A stretch of DNA of 64,000 bases from Natronospirillum operosum (GCF_004768465.1 NZ_SRMF01000003.1:186001-250000); one strand, 5' to 3'; shown: positions 53,325-62,096, counted from the first letter of the stretch. The notes: generated by a model not told the origin, from the letters alone. Numbers and translations: made by a program.

Positions 53325-54062
53325 TCAGTTGAGCGACCGCAGTGCGTCCAGTTCGGTGGCGTCCGGGGCCGGGGTTTCGTCCACCTGATCGGCATAGCGG
53401 ACGGTCCAGCCGGTATTGTCCTGGATCTGCTCGCGGGTCACTCCCGGATGTATGGAGGTTACCACGAATTCACGGGTTTCCGGGTCTGTCTGCCAGATGC
53501 AGAGGTCGGTAATCAATCGGCTCGGGCCCTTGGTGGTGACGCCCAGTTCGCGCCGTTCGCGACCTGTCGGCCCGTGGCCCAGCGAGGTGATGAAATCCAC
53601 CTGCTTGACGAAACCCCGCGTCGACTGCTTCATGACCAGAAAGATTTCCTGACAGGAAGTGGCGATTTCCGGGGCACCGCCGCCGCCGGGCAGGCGCACC
53701 TTCGGGTTGTGATAGTCACCGATCACTGTGGTGTTGATGTTGCCGAAGCGGTCGAGCTGAGCCGCGCCCAGAAAACCGATGGTGATGCGACCGCCCTGCA
53801 GCCAGTAGCGGAACATCTCGGGCACGGATACCGTGGTCACGGCAGTCTCGCAGAGCTCTCCGTCACCGATCGACAGCGGCAGCGTGGCCGGTTTGGTGCC
53901 GATGGTGCCGGATTCGTAGATCAGGGTGATGTCCGGGGCATGGGTCAGCCGGGCCAGGTTGCAGGCGGCCGAAGGCATGCCGATGCCGACAAAGCAGACG
54001 TCGTCATTGCTGACCGCACGGGACGCGGCCACCGTCATCATTTCATTGGTGCTGTAGTCCAT
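53325..54062 (-). CDS. pcaJ: 3-oxoadipate CoA-transferase subunit B
   Basis: A 245-residue beta subunit of the CoA-transferase that activates 3-oxoadipate with succinyl-CoA. The catalytic glutamate is E50 in LIYESGTIG. GGGGAPEIATSC and QVDFITSLGHGPTGRERREL are family blocks. The gene starts 2 bp after the pcaI stop; the two subunits form one enzyme. Confidence 0.95.
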   Translation of the reverse strand: MDYSTNEMMTVAASRAVSNDDVCFVGIGMPSAACNLARLTHAPDITLIYESGTIGTKPATLPLSIGDGELCETAVTTVSVPEMFRYWLQGGRITIGFLGAAQLDRFGNINTTVIGDYHNPKVRLPGGGGAPEIATSCQEIFLVMKQSTRGFVKQVDFITSLGHGPTGRERRELGVTTKGPSRLITDLCIWQTDPETREFVVTSIHPGVTREQIQDNTGWTVRYADQVDETPAPDATELDALRSLN

Positions 54063-54064
54063 GC

Positions 54065-54952
54065 TCAGTCCTCCTGCGCGGAATCGGAACGGGAAGTCAC
54101 AGTCGGGCCGTCAAAGGTGACGCGTTCGGCAAACACCTCAGGGCCGACCTCGAGGACATGCGTCTGCATCCACTGGCGGAAGGTTTCGCGGTCACTGGCG
54201 ATCGGGTCCCAGGCCTTGTAGAAGTCATTGTCCCGCTTGTAATACCCCTGCGCATAGGACGGATGCGCGCCGCCCGGCACCAGGCTGATGGTGCCCACCG
54301 TCCAGTCCGGCAGAATGCAGACATTGGGATGCAGGCCGGCAAAGTCGTCGACGATTTCTTCCACCGTCACCACCGACCGTTTGGCGGCCAGCACTGCTTC
54401 CTTCTGTACCCCGACGATACCCTCGATCAGCACATTGCCCTTGCGGTCGGCTTTCTGCGCATGAATGATGGATACATCCGGCTTGATGGCGGGCACGGCG
54501 GCCAGCCTTTCGTTGGTGAAAGGGCAGTGGATGAATTTGATGTTCGGGTTCACTTCGGCCAGCTGGGCGCCCAGATAACCGCGAAAAATGGCACAGGGCA
54601 GACCGGCTGCCCCGGCTTCATAGGCGTTGGCCATGGCGGCATGGCTGTGTTCCTCGATCTCCAGTCTGGTCGGCCAGTGCTGCTCATAGGCATCGCGCAG
54701 GCGGCGCAGGGAACCCACGCCGGGGTTGCCGCCCCAGGAGAACATCACCTTGCGGGCACAGCCCATGCCGATCATCTGGTCATAGATCAGGTCCGGTGTC
54801 ATGCGGATCAGCGTCAGGTCGGTCAGACCCTGACGGATGATCTCGTGCGCCGCCGCATGCGGAATCAGGTGGGTAAAGCCCTCCATGGCGACGGTGTCGC
54901 CGGACTGCACCTGTTCGGCAATGGCGGTTTTCAGGTCGACGATTCTGGCCAT
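54065..54952 (-). CDS. pcaI: 3-oxoadipate CoA-transferase subunit A
   Basis: A 295-residue alpha subunit of the same CoA-transferase. It starts MARIVDLKTAIAEQVQSGDTV and carries FSWGGNPGVGSLRRLRDAYE, the usual Gly-rich CoA-binding region. Length fits the longer PcaI/CatI form. It lies between pcaG (12-bp gap) and pcaJ (2-bp gap). Confidence 0.94.
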   Translation of the reverse strand: MARIVDLKTAIAEQVQSGDTVAMEGFTHLIPHAAAHEIIRQGLTDLTLIRMTPDLIYDQMIGMGCARKVMFSWGGNPGVGSLRRLRDAYEQHWPTRLEIEEHSHAAMANAYEAGAAGLPCAIFRGYLGAQLAEVNPNIKFIHCPFTNERLAAVPAIKPDVSIIHAQKADRKGNVLIEGIVGVQKEAVLAAKRSVVTVEEIVDDFAGLHPNVCILPDWTVGTISLVPGGAHPSYAQGYYKRDNDFYKAWDPIASDRETFRQWMQTHVLEVGPEVFAERVTFDGPTVTSRSDSAQED

Positions 54953-54964
54953 GTTTCGGTGTCC

Positions 54965-55567
54965 TCACAAATCAAAGAATACGGTTTCCCGCTCGCCCTG
55001 CATGTGGATATCGAAGTTGTACTCCACGCCGGTGGCGGTATCCCTGCGCTCGGCAATCAGGGTCTGGCGGCGCTCGGCCGGCACCGACTGCAGTACCGGA
55101 TCATGGGCCTGGGCAGCCTGATCATCGGAGAAATACAGCCGCGTATAGGCATGGTTCAGCAGGCCGCGCATGAACACGATCACGGTAATGAAGGGTGCCT
55201 GGCGGTCATCAATGGCACCCGGCTTGACCGTGTCGAAGATAAAGCGGGCGTCGGGGTCGGTACCGGTACCGAAACGTCCGAAACCGCTGAAACCCTCGAT
55301 CAGAGGCCGTTCCGTGCGCTGGTCGGCCGGATGATTGAAGCGCCCGGCTGCATTGGGCTGCCAGAGTTCGATCATGGCATCTTCGGCGGCCTGGCCGTCG
55401 GCGTCGAATACGCGGCCCACGATGCGGATGGCTTCGCCCGGCATGTCTTCGCGCGGACGCATCTGGCCGTCGACCAACTGGCGAAAGTCATAGAGATACT
55501 GTTCCGGGGTCAGCCCATAGGCAAAGAAGGGGCCTACGGTCTGGGACGGGGTCTGTTTCAGGGTCAT
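54965..55567 (-). CDS. pcaG: protocatechuate 3,4-dioxygenase alpha subunit
   Basis: A 200-residue intradiol dioxygenase alpha chain: TPSQTVGPFFAYGLTPEQY, then IELWQPNAAGRFNHPADQRT. It lacks the iron ligands, as expected for the non-catalytic alpha subunit. It forms the alpha-beta holoenzyme with PcaH, encoded 2 bp upstream. Confidence 0.96.
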   Translation of the reverse strand: MTLKQTPSQTVGPFFAYGLTPEQYLYDFRQLVDGQMRPREDMPGEAIRIVGRVFDADGQAAEDAMIELWQPNAAGRFNHPADQRTERPLIEGFSGFGRFGTGTDPDARFIFDTVKPGAIDDRQAPFITVIVFMRGLLNHAYTRLYFSDDQAAQAHDPVLQSVPAERRQTLIAERRDTATGVEYNFDIHMQGERETVFFDL

Positions 55568-55569
55568 GC

Positions 55570-56286
55570 TCAGGCCTCCGGCGTGGCACTGGGACCACGC
55601 AGTACGATGTCGAAAATATAGCCCAGGGCCCAGGCCTCTTCGGTGACATCCAGCGAGAACCGGCTGACCATGCGCTCGCGCGCGCCGGCCGGTACCGACT
55701 GGTAGATGGGATCGAATGCCAGCAGCGGGTCATCGGGGAAGTACATCTGGGTCACCAGGCGGGTGCTGATACTGGGACCGAACAGCGACAGGTGGATATG
55801 CGCCGGACGCCAGGCATTGGGGTGGTTGCCCCAGGGGTAGGCGGCCGGCTTGATGCTGATAAAGCGGTACCGGCCTTCGGCATCGGTCATGCAGCGACCG
55901 GCGCCGAGGAAGTTCGGGTCCAGCGGTGCATCATGCACATCCTTCTTGTGCACATAGCGGCCGGCGGCGTTGCACTGCCACACCTCGACCAGAGTATGGG
56001 GCACCGGGTTGCCATGTTCGTCCAGCACCTGACCAGTAACGATGATGCGCTCACCCAGCGGCTCGCCGTTGACGCGGCCATTGCGGGTCAGGTCATGGTC
56101 CAGTTCGCCGACGCTTTCCGCGCCGAAGGCGGGCCCGGTCAGGGCGGCCAGGTCCGGGTTGATCTCGAGCAGGTTGCGCGAGACACCGCGTTTGCCCGTG
56201 GATTTGTAGCCGCTGTCGATAAAGCCGGCCATGCTGTCCCAGTCACGGGGCGTATAGCTCTGGGGCTGTGTGTCGGACTTGCTCAT
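55570..56286 (-). CDS. pcaH: protocatechuate 3,4-dioxygenase beta subunit
   Basis: A 238-residue catalytic beta chain with the Fe(III) ligands visible: Tyr in AAGRYVHKKD, Tyr in KPAAYPWGN, and two His in RPAHIHLSLFG. It opens the protocatechuate ring between the hydroxyls to 3-carboxy-cis,cis-muconate. It overlaps pcaDC by 4 bp (ATGA) and is followed by pcaG after 2 bp. Confidence 0.97.
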   Translation of the reverse strand: MSKSDTQPQSYTPRDWDSMAGFIDSGYKSTGKRGVSRNLLEINPDLAALTGPAFGAESVGELDHDLTRNGRVNGEPLGERIIVTGQVLDEHGNPVPHTLVEVWQCNAAGRYVHKKDVHDAPLDPNFLGAGRCMTDAEGRYRFISIKPAAYPWGNHPNAWRPAHIHLSLFGPSISTRLVTQMYFPDDPLLAFDPIYQSVPAGARERMVSRFSLDVTEEAWALGYIFDIVLRGPSATPEA

Positions 56287-57452
56287 GGGTTTTCACTCTC
56301 CATCTTGACCAGGACATCTTTGGCCACGCGGATTGCTGTGTTGGCGGCGGGCACGCCGGCATACACGGCCACCTGCAGCAGCACCTCCTGGATTTCGGCC
56401 TTGCTGGCGCCGGTATTGCGGGTGGCGCGAATGTGCATGGCCAGTTCTTCTTCATGTCCCAGCGAAGCCATCATGGCGATGGTCAGCAGGCTGCGATCGC
56501 GTTTGCTGAGGCCGGATCTGGACCAGACCGAGCCCCAGGCATTTTCGGTGATATAGGACTGAAAGGGCGCGTCGAACTCGGTTTTCAGGCGCTCGGCACG
56601 GTCGACATGGGCCGCGCCCAGCACGCTGCGGCGCACCCGCATGCCCATCTGGTAGCGCCCGGCCTCTTCCAGCGGGTCATGCAGGAAATCGTGTATCAGC
56701 TTGCTCAGGGTCAGCGGCTGCTCGATACAGGGCAGATGGCCGGCGCCCTCGACGACGGTGTAGGTGGCCTCGTTGATCTGCTCCGACAGGTCTTCCACCA
56801 CATCCGGCGGGGTGGCCTGATCGTCGCTGCCGGCAATCACCAGTGTCTTTTTCTCGATGGCGCGGGCGTCATACAGCAGGTCGGCATCACGGATGGCCGC
56901 GCAGGTGCCCATATAGCCTTCGGCCGGGGTGGCGGTCAGCATGTTGCGCCACAGGGTCATCAGTTCCGGCTGCTTTTCCTGATAGGCCTGCGAGAACCAG
57001 CGGTCCATCACGGTATCGGCCAGGCCCTCGGTGCCGCTGGTCTTCACCTTGCTGATGCGGGTGTTCCAGGCTTCACTGTTGCCGATGCGATAGGAGGTGT
57101 TGCTCAGAATCAGGCTGTCCACCCGCTCCGGCTCACGGGCGCACAGGCCCAGAGCGATCATGCCGCCCACGGAGACGCCGCACAGGGTTGCGCGTTCGAT
57201 CTCCAGCGCATCGAGCAACTGGGACAGGTCATTGATATGGTCGTCGATGGTGTACGGTGAGGTCGGACAGGCCGACAGGCCGTGTCCGCGCTTGTCGTAC
57301 AGCAGAATCTGAAACTGTGGAAAATGCTCGGCCAGGTCGTCCCAGATACGGAAGTCCGTACCCAGCGAGTTGATGAAGACCAGCGTCTCCGGGCGGCCCG
57401 CATTGCGCAGTTCGTAGTGAAGCTCTATACCATTGGCGATAACAGCATACAT
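56283..57452 (-). CDS. pcaDC: fused 3-oxoadipate enol-lactonase / 4-carboxymuconolactone decarboxylase
   Basis: A 389-residue bifunctional protein (PcaL type). Residues 1-258 are an alpha/beta hydrolase enol-lactonase with S94 (CGVSVGGM), an aspartate in AGSDDQATPP and H239 (GAGHLPCIEQP). Residues about 266-389 are a carboxymuconolactone decarboxylase (RVRRSVLGAAHVDRA, LGHEEELAMHIRATRNTG). Fusion places consecutive steps, decarboxylation then lactone hydrolysis, in one chain. First structural gene of the operon downstream of pcaQ. Confidence 0.96.
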   Translation of the reverse strand: MYAVIANGIELHYELRNAGRPETLVFINSLGTDFRIWDDLAEHFPQFQILLYDKRGHGLSACPTSPYTIDDHINDLSQLLDALEIERATLCGVSVGGMIALGLCAREPERVDSLILSNTSYRIGNSEAWNTRISKVKTSGTEGLADTVMDRWFSQAYQEKQPELMTLWRNMLTATPAEGYMGTCAAIRDADLLYDARAIEKKTLVIAGSDDQATPPDVVEDLSEQINEATYTVVEGAGHLPCIEQPLTLSKLIHDFLHDPLEEAGRYQMGMRVRRSVLGAAHVDRAERLKTEFDAPFQSYITENAWGSVWSRSGLSKRDRSLLTIAMMASLGHEEELAMHIRATRNTGASKAEIQEVLLQVAVYAGVPAANTAIRVAKDVLVKMESENP

Positions 57453-57532
57453 GGGTGCACTCTCTCCTGGTGCCAGACGCCTCTACCATGTCTGCGTGCC
57501 GGGAAATTGTAAAATGAGCTTTCGCCGTCCCG

Positions 57533-57552
57533 ATATATTGTTTTCTGTATAT
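57533..57552. promoter_or_regulatory. candidate regulator site in the pcaQ-pcaDC gap
   Basis: AT-rich dyad ATATA-N10-TATAT in the 110-bp gap between pcaQ and the pca structural genes, about 80 bp upstream of pcaDC. A related dyad, TATAT-N8-ATATA, sits in the pcaQ-pobA gap. LysR-type proteins bind such dyads, but the sequence does not match the rhizobial PcaQ box closely, so this is tentative. Confidence 0.35.
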
Positions 57553-57562
57553 TGCCGGGTGC

Positions 57563-58507
57563 TCAGGGTGTGCCCAGTTCCTTCTCGTCCACAATGCTGG
57601 TCGACACTGCGCGCACGCAGCTGATCATGACGTCCATGGCATTGGTGGCCAGGGCATCGACCGGGCGCGTGAAGCCGACGGGGCCGAGGGTTTCGCGGGC
57701 GTCGAAGTCCAGTTCGACCAGAGCGCCCTCTTCTATATCTCTGGCCACGGCACCGCGGGAAATCATCCAGACGGCATTGGTATCGCGCACATAGGCGCGC
57801 GCAAAGGCGTGCGACACGGTTTCGATCTGGTTGGCATTGAGGCTGACCCCATGCGCGAGCAGGTACTTTTCCACACTGTTGCGGATGATGGAGTCACCCG
57901 TGGGCATGATGACCGGATAGTGCTCCAGCGCCTGCAGCGGGCTGCCGCCGTGCTCCAGTACCGGGTGGCCGGGGCGCACTGCCAGGGCCAGACGTTCCAG
58001 ATAAAGCTGCTCGAAGGTCAGCCCCTGCATGTCATCCGGCTGCCCCATGCGCCCGATCACGATATCCAGTTCGGACACCCGCAGGCGCCCCAGCAGATAG
58101 GGAATGGGGCCGGTTATTATATTGACCGTGGTGTCGGGCAGGCGCTCCTTGAAACGGCGCACCGCAGCCGGCATCACCCGCGCCGCTACCGTGGGCAGAG
58201 CACCGACCGTAACCGGCGGGTGACAGCTGTCGCGCGCCCGCTGCACGCTGTTGATGCCTTCGCGCAGGGCGTTGGCGCTGCTCAGGGCATGGCGCAGAAA
58301 GGTTTCGCCAAAGGGGGTCAGCACGACGCCCTTCTTCTGCCGATCGAGCAGGTCGACGCCCAGCATTTCTTCCAGTTCCTTCAGCTTCTTCGACACTGCA
58401 GGTTGCGTCAGCGCCAGGTGATCGGCGGCCTTGACCACGCCACCCTGGCGCACGACCTCGATAAAGCACTGCAGATGCCGGAATTTGATGCGGTTGTCGA
58501 TGACCAT
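57563..58507 (-). CDS. pcaQ: LysR-type regulator of protocatechuate catabolism
   Basis: A 314-residue LysR regulator. HTH at about 8-67 (RHLQCFIEVVRQGGVVKAAD, LTQPAVSKKLKELEEMLG, FGETFLRHALS) and an effector-binding domain. Sequence features and position, just upstream of pcaDC on the same strand and divergent from pobA, identify PcaQ, which activates pca genes in response to beta-carboxymuconate or 4-carboxymuconolactone in rhizobia. Ligand here is inferred. Confidence 0.9.
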   Translation of the reverse strand: MVIDNRIKFRHLQCFIEVVRQGGVVKAADHLALTQPAVSKKLKELEEMLGVDLLDRQKKGVVLTPFGETFLRHALSSANALREGINSVQRARDSCHPPVTVGALPTVAARVMPAAVRRFKERLPDTTVNIITGPIPYLLGRLRVSELDIVIGRMGQPDDMQGLTFEQLYLERLALAVRPGHPVLEHGGSPLQALEHYPVIMPTGDSIIRNSVEKYLLAHGVSLNANQIETVSHAFARAYVRDTNAVWMISRGAVARDIEEGALVELDFDARETLGPVGFTRPVDALATNAMDVMISCVRAVSTSIVDEKELGTP

Positions 58508-58540
58508 AACGGGGCCCTGGCCGAAGGTGTTCCTTCAAGC

Positions 58541-58558
58541 TATATGGAATTTGATATA
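58541..58558. promoter_or_regulatory. candidate regulator site in the pcaQ-pobA divergent region
   Basis: TATAT-GGAATTTG-ATATA, an 18-bp dyad in the 134-bp gap between the divergent pcaQ and pobA starts. It resembles the dyad at 57533-57552 and could mediate autoregulation of pcaQ or control of pobA, for which no separate PobR gene is adjacent. Tentative. Confidence 0.35.
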
Positions 58559-58641
58559 CAGGCAAGTCAAAGAGTCATTAGGGGCGACGCTCCGGCCTCT
58601 CTAGTATTGAGTGAGAAAAACAATGAGCAGAGTGAACGGAT

Positions 58642-59820
58642 ATGACAGAACTTGAGACTCAGGTTGTGGTGATCGGTGCCGGTCCGGCGGGTCTGTTGCT
58701 GAGCCGCTTTCTGCACGATGCGGGCATCAGGGCCGTGGTGCTGGAGCGCCGCCCGATGGGCTATGTGCTGTCACGCATTCGTGCCGGCGTGCTGGAACCC
58801 GGATCGGTGGATCTGCTGCATCAGGCCGGTGTCGGGGCGCGTCTCGACAGGGAAGGTCAGCGGCATGAAGGCTTCGCCATCTCCTACGGCGAAGACCTGT
58901 TGCGCATCGACATGCAGTCACTGGTGGGCAAGAGCGTCACCGTCTACGGGCAGACCGAGGTCACCAAGGATCTGTACGCCGCGCATCAGCAGAATGGCTG
59001 TCCGCTGCATGACGATGTGCCGGATGTAGCCATCGAGGGACTGGACACGGATCGCCCCGTTGTCACCTGCACCATTGATGGCGAACCAACCCGGATTCAC
59101 TGTGACCTGGTTGCCGGCTGTGACGGCTTCCACGGGGTCAGTCGGCAGTCGATTCCGCAGGCCGAACGCCACGAGTACGAGCGGGTCTACCCCTTCGGCT
59201 GGCTGGGCATTCTGTCGGAGACGCCACCGGTCGACCACGAACTGATCTATGCCAGTCACGAACGCGGCTTTGCGCTGTGTTCCATGCGCTCCAATGTGCT
59301 CAGTCGCTACTACATCCAGTGCAAGGCCGACGACAAGCCCGAACAGTGGAGTGATGAAGCGTTCTGGGATGCGCTGAAAGCGCATCTGCCGGAGCATGTG
59401 GCGAAAACCCTGGTGACCGGCCCCTCCATCGAGAAATCGGTGGCGCCGCTGCGCAGCTTTGTCTGCGAGCCGATGCGGTATCAGCGCCTGTTCCTGGCCG
59501 GTGATGCGGCGCATATCGTGCCCCCGACCGGCGCCAAGGGTCTGAACCTGGCCTTTTCCGATGTGCACTATCTGTCCACAGCCCTGATCGAGCACTATCG
59601 CGACGGCAGTACCCGGGCGCTCGATCAGTATGCCGAGCGCGCGCTGGCCCGGGTCTGGAAGGCCGAGCGCTTCTCCTGGTGGATGACCTCTCTGCTGCAC
59701 CGTTTCGAGGGCGACGAATCGTTCAACGAGCGCATCCGGCAGGCGGAGTTCGACTATCTGGTCTCCTCGCCGCGCTACCAGGCCTCACTGGCCGAGAACT
59801 ACGTCGGCCTGCCATTCTGA
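58642..59820 (+). CDS. pobA: 4-hydroxybenzoate 3-monooxygenase
   Basis: A 392-residue FAD hydroxylase converting 4-hydroxybenzoate to protocatechuate with NAD(P)H. FAD motif VVIGAGPAGLLLSRF, LERRPMGYVLSRIRAGVLEPG (the family usually has LEQG), DLVAGCDGFHGVSRQSI and the second FAD motif LAGDAAHIVPPTGAKGLNLA. Full length. Divergent from pcaQ, it feeds the pca operon. AAAAACAA at 58616-58623 precedes the start region. Confidence 0.97.
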   Translation: MTELETQVVVIGAGPAGLLLSRFLHDAGIRAVVLERRPMGYVLSRIRAGVLEPGSVDLLHQAGVGARLDREGQRHEGFAISYGEDLLRIDMQSLVGKSVTVYGQTEVTKDLYAAHQQNGCPLHDDVPDVAIEGLDTDRPVVTCTIDGEPTRIHCDLVAGCDGFHGVSRQSIPQAERHEYERVYPFGWLGILSETPPVDHELIYASHERGFALCSMRSNVLSRYYIQCKADDKPEQWSDEAFWDALKAHLPEHVAKTLVTGPSIEKSVAPLRSFVCEPMRYQRLFLAGDAAHIVPPTGAKGLNLAFSDVHYLSTALIEHYRDGSTRALDQYAERALARVWKAERFSWWMTSLLHRFEGDESFNERIRQAEFDYLVSSPRYQASLAENYVGLPF

Positions 59821-59885
59821 CTCGGGTATTGATAGCCGGGTCGAGTCTGATGCATGGCCGCAGACGGTCTCACAGCGCATGCACC
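59821..59885. repeat. short copy of the dispersed intergenic repeat
   Basis: In the 78-bp gap between the convergent pobA and vanB ends, 59856-59875 match 23545-23564 in inverted orientation with one mismatch. The block starts CTCGGGTA like the element at 9553. No gene fits here. Confidence 0.6.
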
Positions 59886-59898
59886 AGACGGCACGTTT

Positions 59899-60882
59899 CT
59901 ACAGATCCAGTACCAGTCGCTTCGACTTCGAGCGCGAACAGCACGGGGTGAACTGGTCATTGGTGGCATGTTCATCATCATCCATGAACATGTCCCGATG
60001 TTCCGGTTCGCCCTCAAGCACCTTCGTCAGACAGGTGCCGCACACCCCCTGTTCACAGGAGGTTGGTATGAAGATGCCGGCCTCGTCCAGCACTTCGAAC
60101 ACGCTGCGATCCGGCGGCACCGTGTAGACGTCGCCGCTGCTGGCCAGTTCCACCTCGAAACTGTCGTCGTCGCTGGTATCGAACTCGGCGCCCTCGAAGT
60201 ACTCGGTGTGCAGTTGCTGCTTGGGCCAGCCCCTGGACTCGAAGCTGTCCATCACGGCTTCGATAAACCCCCTGGGACCGCAGACGTAGACATGGGTGTG
60301 GTCTGCCGGCTCGGGAATCAGCTGTGGCAACTGGTCGCGAAAACGTTGCCGCGGAGCACCATCACTGAAGTAGAAGCGGGTCCGGTCGGCAAAGGGCGCC
60401 GAGCGGATTTCATCGCGGAAGGCGGTGCGGGCCTCGGAGCGCGCACTGTAATGCAGATCGAACGCGGCGCCCCTGCCCTGCAGGGACCAGGCCATGGACA
60501 GGATGGGCGTGATGCCGATGCCGCCGGCGAACAGCAGGCTGTGCCGGGCCTCGTTGGCCAGTCGAAAGTGGTTGCGCGGGGCACTGACCAGCACCAGGTC
60601 ACCTTCCTGCAACTGGTCGTGCACGGCCACCGAGCCGCCGCTCGAATCCTCTTCCTTCAGCACCGCCAGTCGGTAGCGCTGGTCTTCCGTCGGGTCATTG
60701 CTGAGCGAGTACTGACGAACCACCCCGTCGGCCACCTGCAGATCGAGGTGGGCGCCGGCACTGAAGCGTGGCAGCGGCCGAGCGTGGGGGTCGACCAGCT
60801 CCAGGCTGCAGATGCGCTCGGCAATGATGGTCTTGCGCTCCAGGCGCAAGACCATGGACAGACCTTCCTGAGTCAACTGCAT
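59899..60882 (-). CDS. vanB: vanillate O-demethylase reductase subunit
   Basis: A 327-residue phthalate-family reductase: FMN-binding FSAGAHLDLQVADGVVRQYSLSN, NAD-binding LLFAGGIGITPILSM, and a C-terminal 2Fe-2S ferredoxin domain with CEQGVCGTC and a later cysteine. It passes electrons from NADH to VanA. The gene starts 14 bp after the vanA stop. The tail FTPCCSRSKSKRLVLDL is ordinary for VanB. Confidence 0.95.
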   Translation of the reverse strand: MQLTQEGLSMVLRLERKTIIAERICSLELVDPHARPLPRFSAGAHLDLQVADGVVRQYSLSNDPTEDQRYRLAVLKEEDSSGGSVAVHDQLQEGDLVLVSAPRNHFRLANEARHSLLFAGGIGITPILSMAWSLQGRGAAFDLHYSARSEARTAFRDEIRSAPFADRTRFYFSDGAPRQRFRDQLPQLIPEPADHTHVYVCGPRGFIEAVMDSFESRGWPKQQLHTEYFEGAEFDTSDDDSFEVELASSGDVYTVPPDRSVFEVLDEAGIFIPTSCEQGVCGTCLTKVLEGEPEHRDMFMDDDEHATNDQFTPCCSRSKSKRLVLDL

Positions 60883-60896
60883 GTGGGTCTCCTGTA

Positions 60897-61946
60897 TTAG
60901 CGGCTGGCAGCCGGGATACGGCCTTCTTCCTGCAGCAGCCGGTCGATGATGCGCCGCGCCTGCACGCCGCCGCCATCGATGTTCAGCTTGAGCAGACTGC
61001 GCTCCGGGTAGGCGAGCAGATTCTTCTGCTGCGACTCCAGCATTTCCAGGTCCTCGGAGAAGATCTTGCCCTGACCTTCGCGGATGCGCTCGGTCAGTGC
61101 CTCGTCTTCCGGCTTGAAATGCCGTGCCATGCCCCAGAAGTACCAGATGGAGGTCTCGGTCTCCGGCGTGATGAAATCGACCACGATGCTGGATGCCTTC
61201 TTGTCATTCGGCGCGTCGTAGCCACCATGGCCCGCCAGCGCCACCCCGACGTCGATATGCACACTGCTGGGCGGTGTGAAGCGGCAGACCTGCCAGCGGT
61301 CGACTGGCTGGTCCGAGGGCAGGCCATTGCCTTCCAGTGCGGCCTGCCAGAACGGCGGCGCGGGGATGTTCTCCATGTGGCGCTCGGTAATCACCTCGTC
61401 GCCCTCGCCCTTGTAGGTTTTGGGGGCGGCTTCCTCGATCTCCGGCTGACCGATGCTGGTCGCATGCACATAGGTCTCGTGCGTCAGGTCCATCAGGTTG
61501 TCGACCATCAGCCGGTAGTCGCAGTTGATGTGATACAGGCCGCCGCCATAGGCCCATTCCGGACTCTCGGCCCAGTGCAGGTGCGGAATGTCGCCCTTGT
61601 CGGCCTGTTCCGGATCACCGGTCCAGACCCAGATGAAGCCATGGCGTTCCTCGACCGGGTAGGCCTTGATGCTGGGGAAGCCCTTGACGCGCTGGCCGGG
61701 CATGTCCTGACATTTGCCGTCACAGCCCATGACCAGGCCGTGATAGCCGCAGACCAGTTGGCCGTCGCGTACAAAGCCGAGCGACAGCGGCGCCCCGCGG
61801 TGGGGGCAGAAGTCTTCCACGGCCGCAACCACATTGTTCTCGCCGCGGAAAAAGACGATGGGTTCGCCGCAGATGGTGCGGCCCAGGGGCTTGTCCTGAA
61901 CTTCGTCGGGTGTGGCAGCGACATACCAGGCATTCTTGGGATACAT
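60897..61946 (-). CDS. vanA: vanillate O-demethylase oxygenase subunit
   Basis: A 349-residue Rieske non-heme iron monooxygenase that demethylates vanillate to protocatechuate plus formaldehyde. The Rieske ligands are C47, H49 (CPHRGAPLSLG), C66 and H69 (CGYHGL). The mononuclear iron site is in DNLMDLTHETYVHATSIG. Expressed from the operator-flanked divergent region shared with vanR. No formaldehyde-detoxifying gene is adjacent. Confidence 0.96.
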   Translation of the reverse strand: MYPKNAWYVAATPDEVQDKPLGRTICGEPIVFFRGENNVVAAVEDFCPHRGAPLSLGFVRDGQLVCGYHGLVMGCDGKCQDMPGQRVKGFPSIKAYPVEERHGFIWVWTGDPEQADKGDIPHLHWAESPEWAYGGGLYHINCDYRLMVDNLMDLTHETYVHATSIGQPEIEEAAPKTYKGEGDEVITERHMENIPAPPFWQAALEGNGLPSDQPVDRWQVCRFTPPSSVHIDVGVALAGHGGYDAPNDKKASSIVVDFITPETETSIWYFWGMARHFKPEDEALTERIREGQGKIFSEDLEMLESQQKNLLAYPERSLLKLNIDGGGVQARRIIDRLLQEEGRIPAASR

Positions 61947-61988
61947 GAGCGCTCTCCTCTGAAAGGTCCGATTGTTGTAGTTGTGCTT

Positions 61989-62002
61989 TTATGGATCCAT
62001 AA
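61989..62002. promoter_or_regulatory. VanR operator 1
   Basis: TTATGGATCCATAA, a perfect 14-bp palindrome 43 bp upstream of vanA. Its GGATCC core matches the second site at 62050-62065 and the Caulobacter VanR operator ATTGGATCCAAT. Position suggests direct repression of vanAB. Confidence 0.8.
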
Positions 62003-62049
62003 TAATATCGTATTCGCCGTTACCACAAATGAAAAGCCGTAATCCTGAT

Positions 62050-62065
62050 ATATTGGATCCAATAT
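62050..62065. promoter_or_regulatory. VanR operator 2
   Basis: ATATTGGATCCAATAT, a perfect 16-bp palindrome containing the exact Caulobacter VanR operator ATTGGATCCAAT. It lies 32 bp upstream of the vanR start, so autoregulation is likely, along with cooperative repression of vanAB from the two sites 61 bp apart. Confidence 0.9.
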
Positions 62066-62096
62066 GCCAGATGTCGGTCAACCAGGGAGACAGCCG

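Noticed and set aside
62064-62096. Alternative vanR start at ATG 62064
   Set aside because: The codon lies within the perfect VanR palindrome at 62050-62065, and the extra residues are not family-like; ATG 62097 has a good AGGGAGA site.
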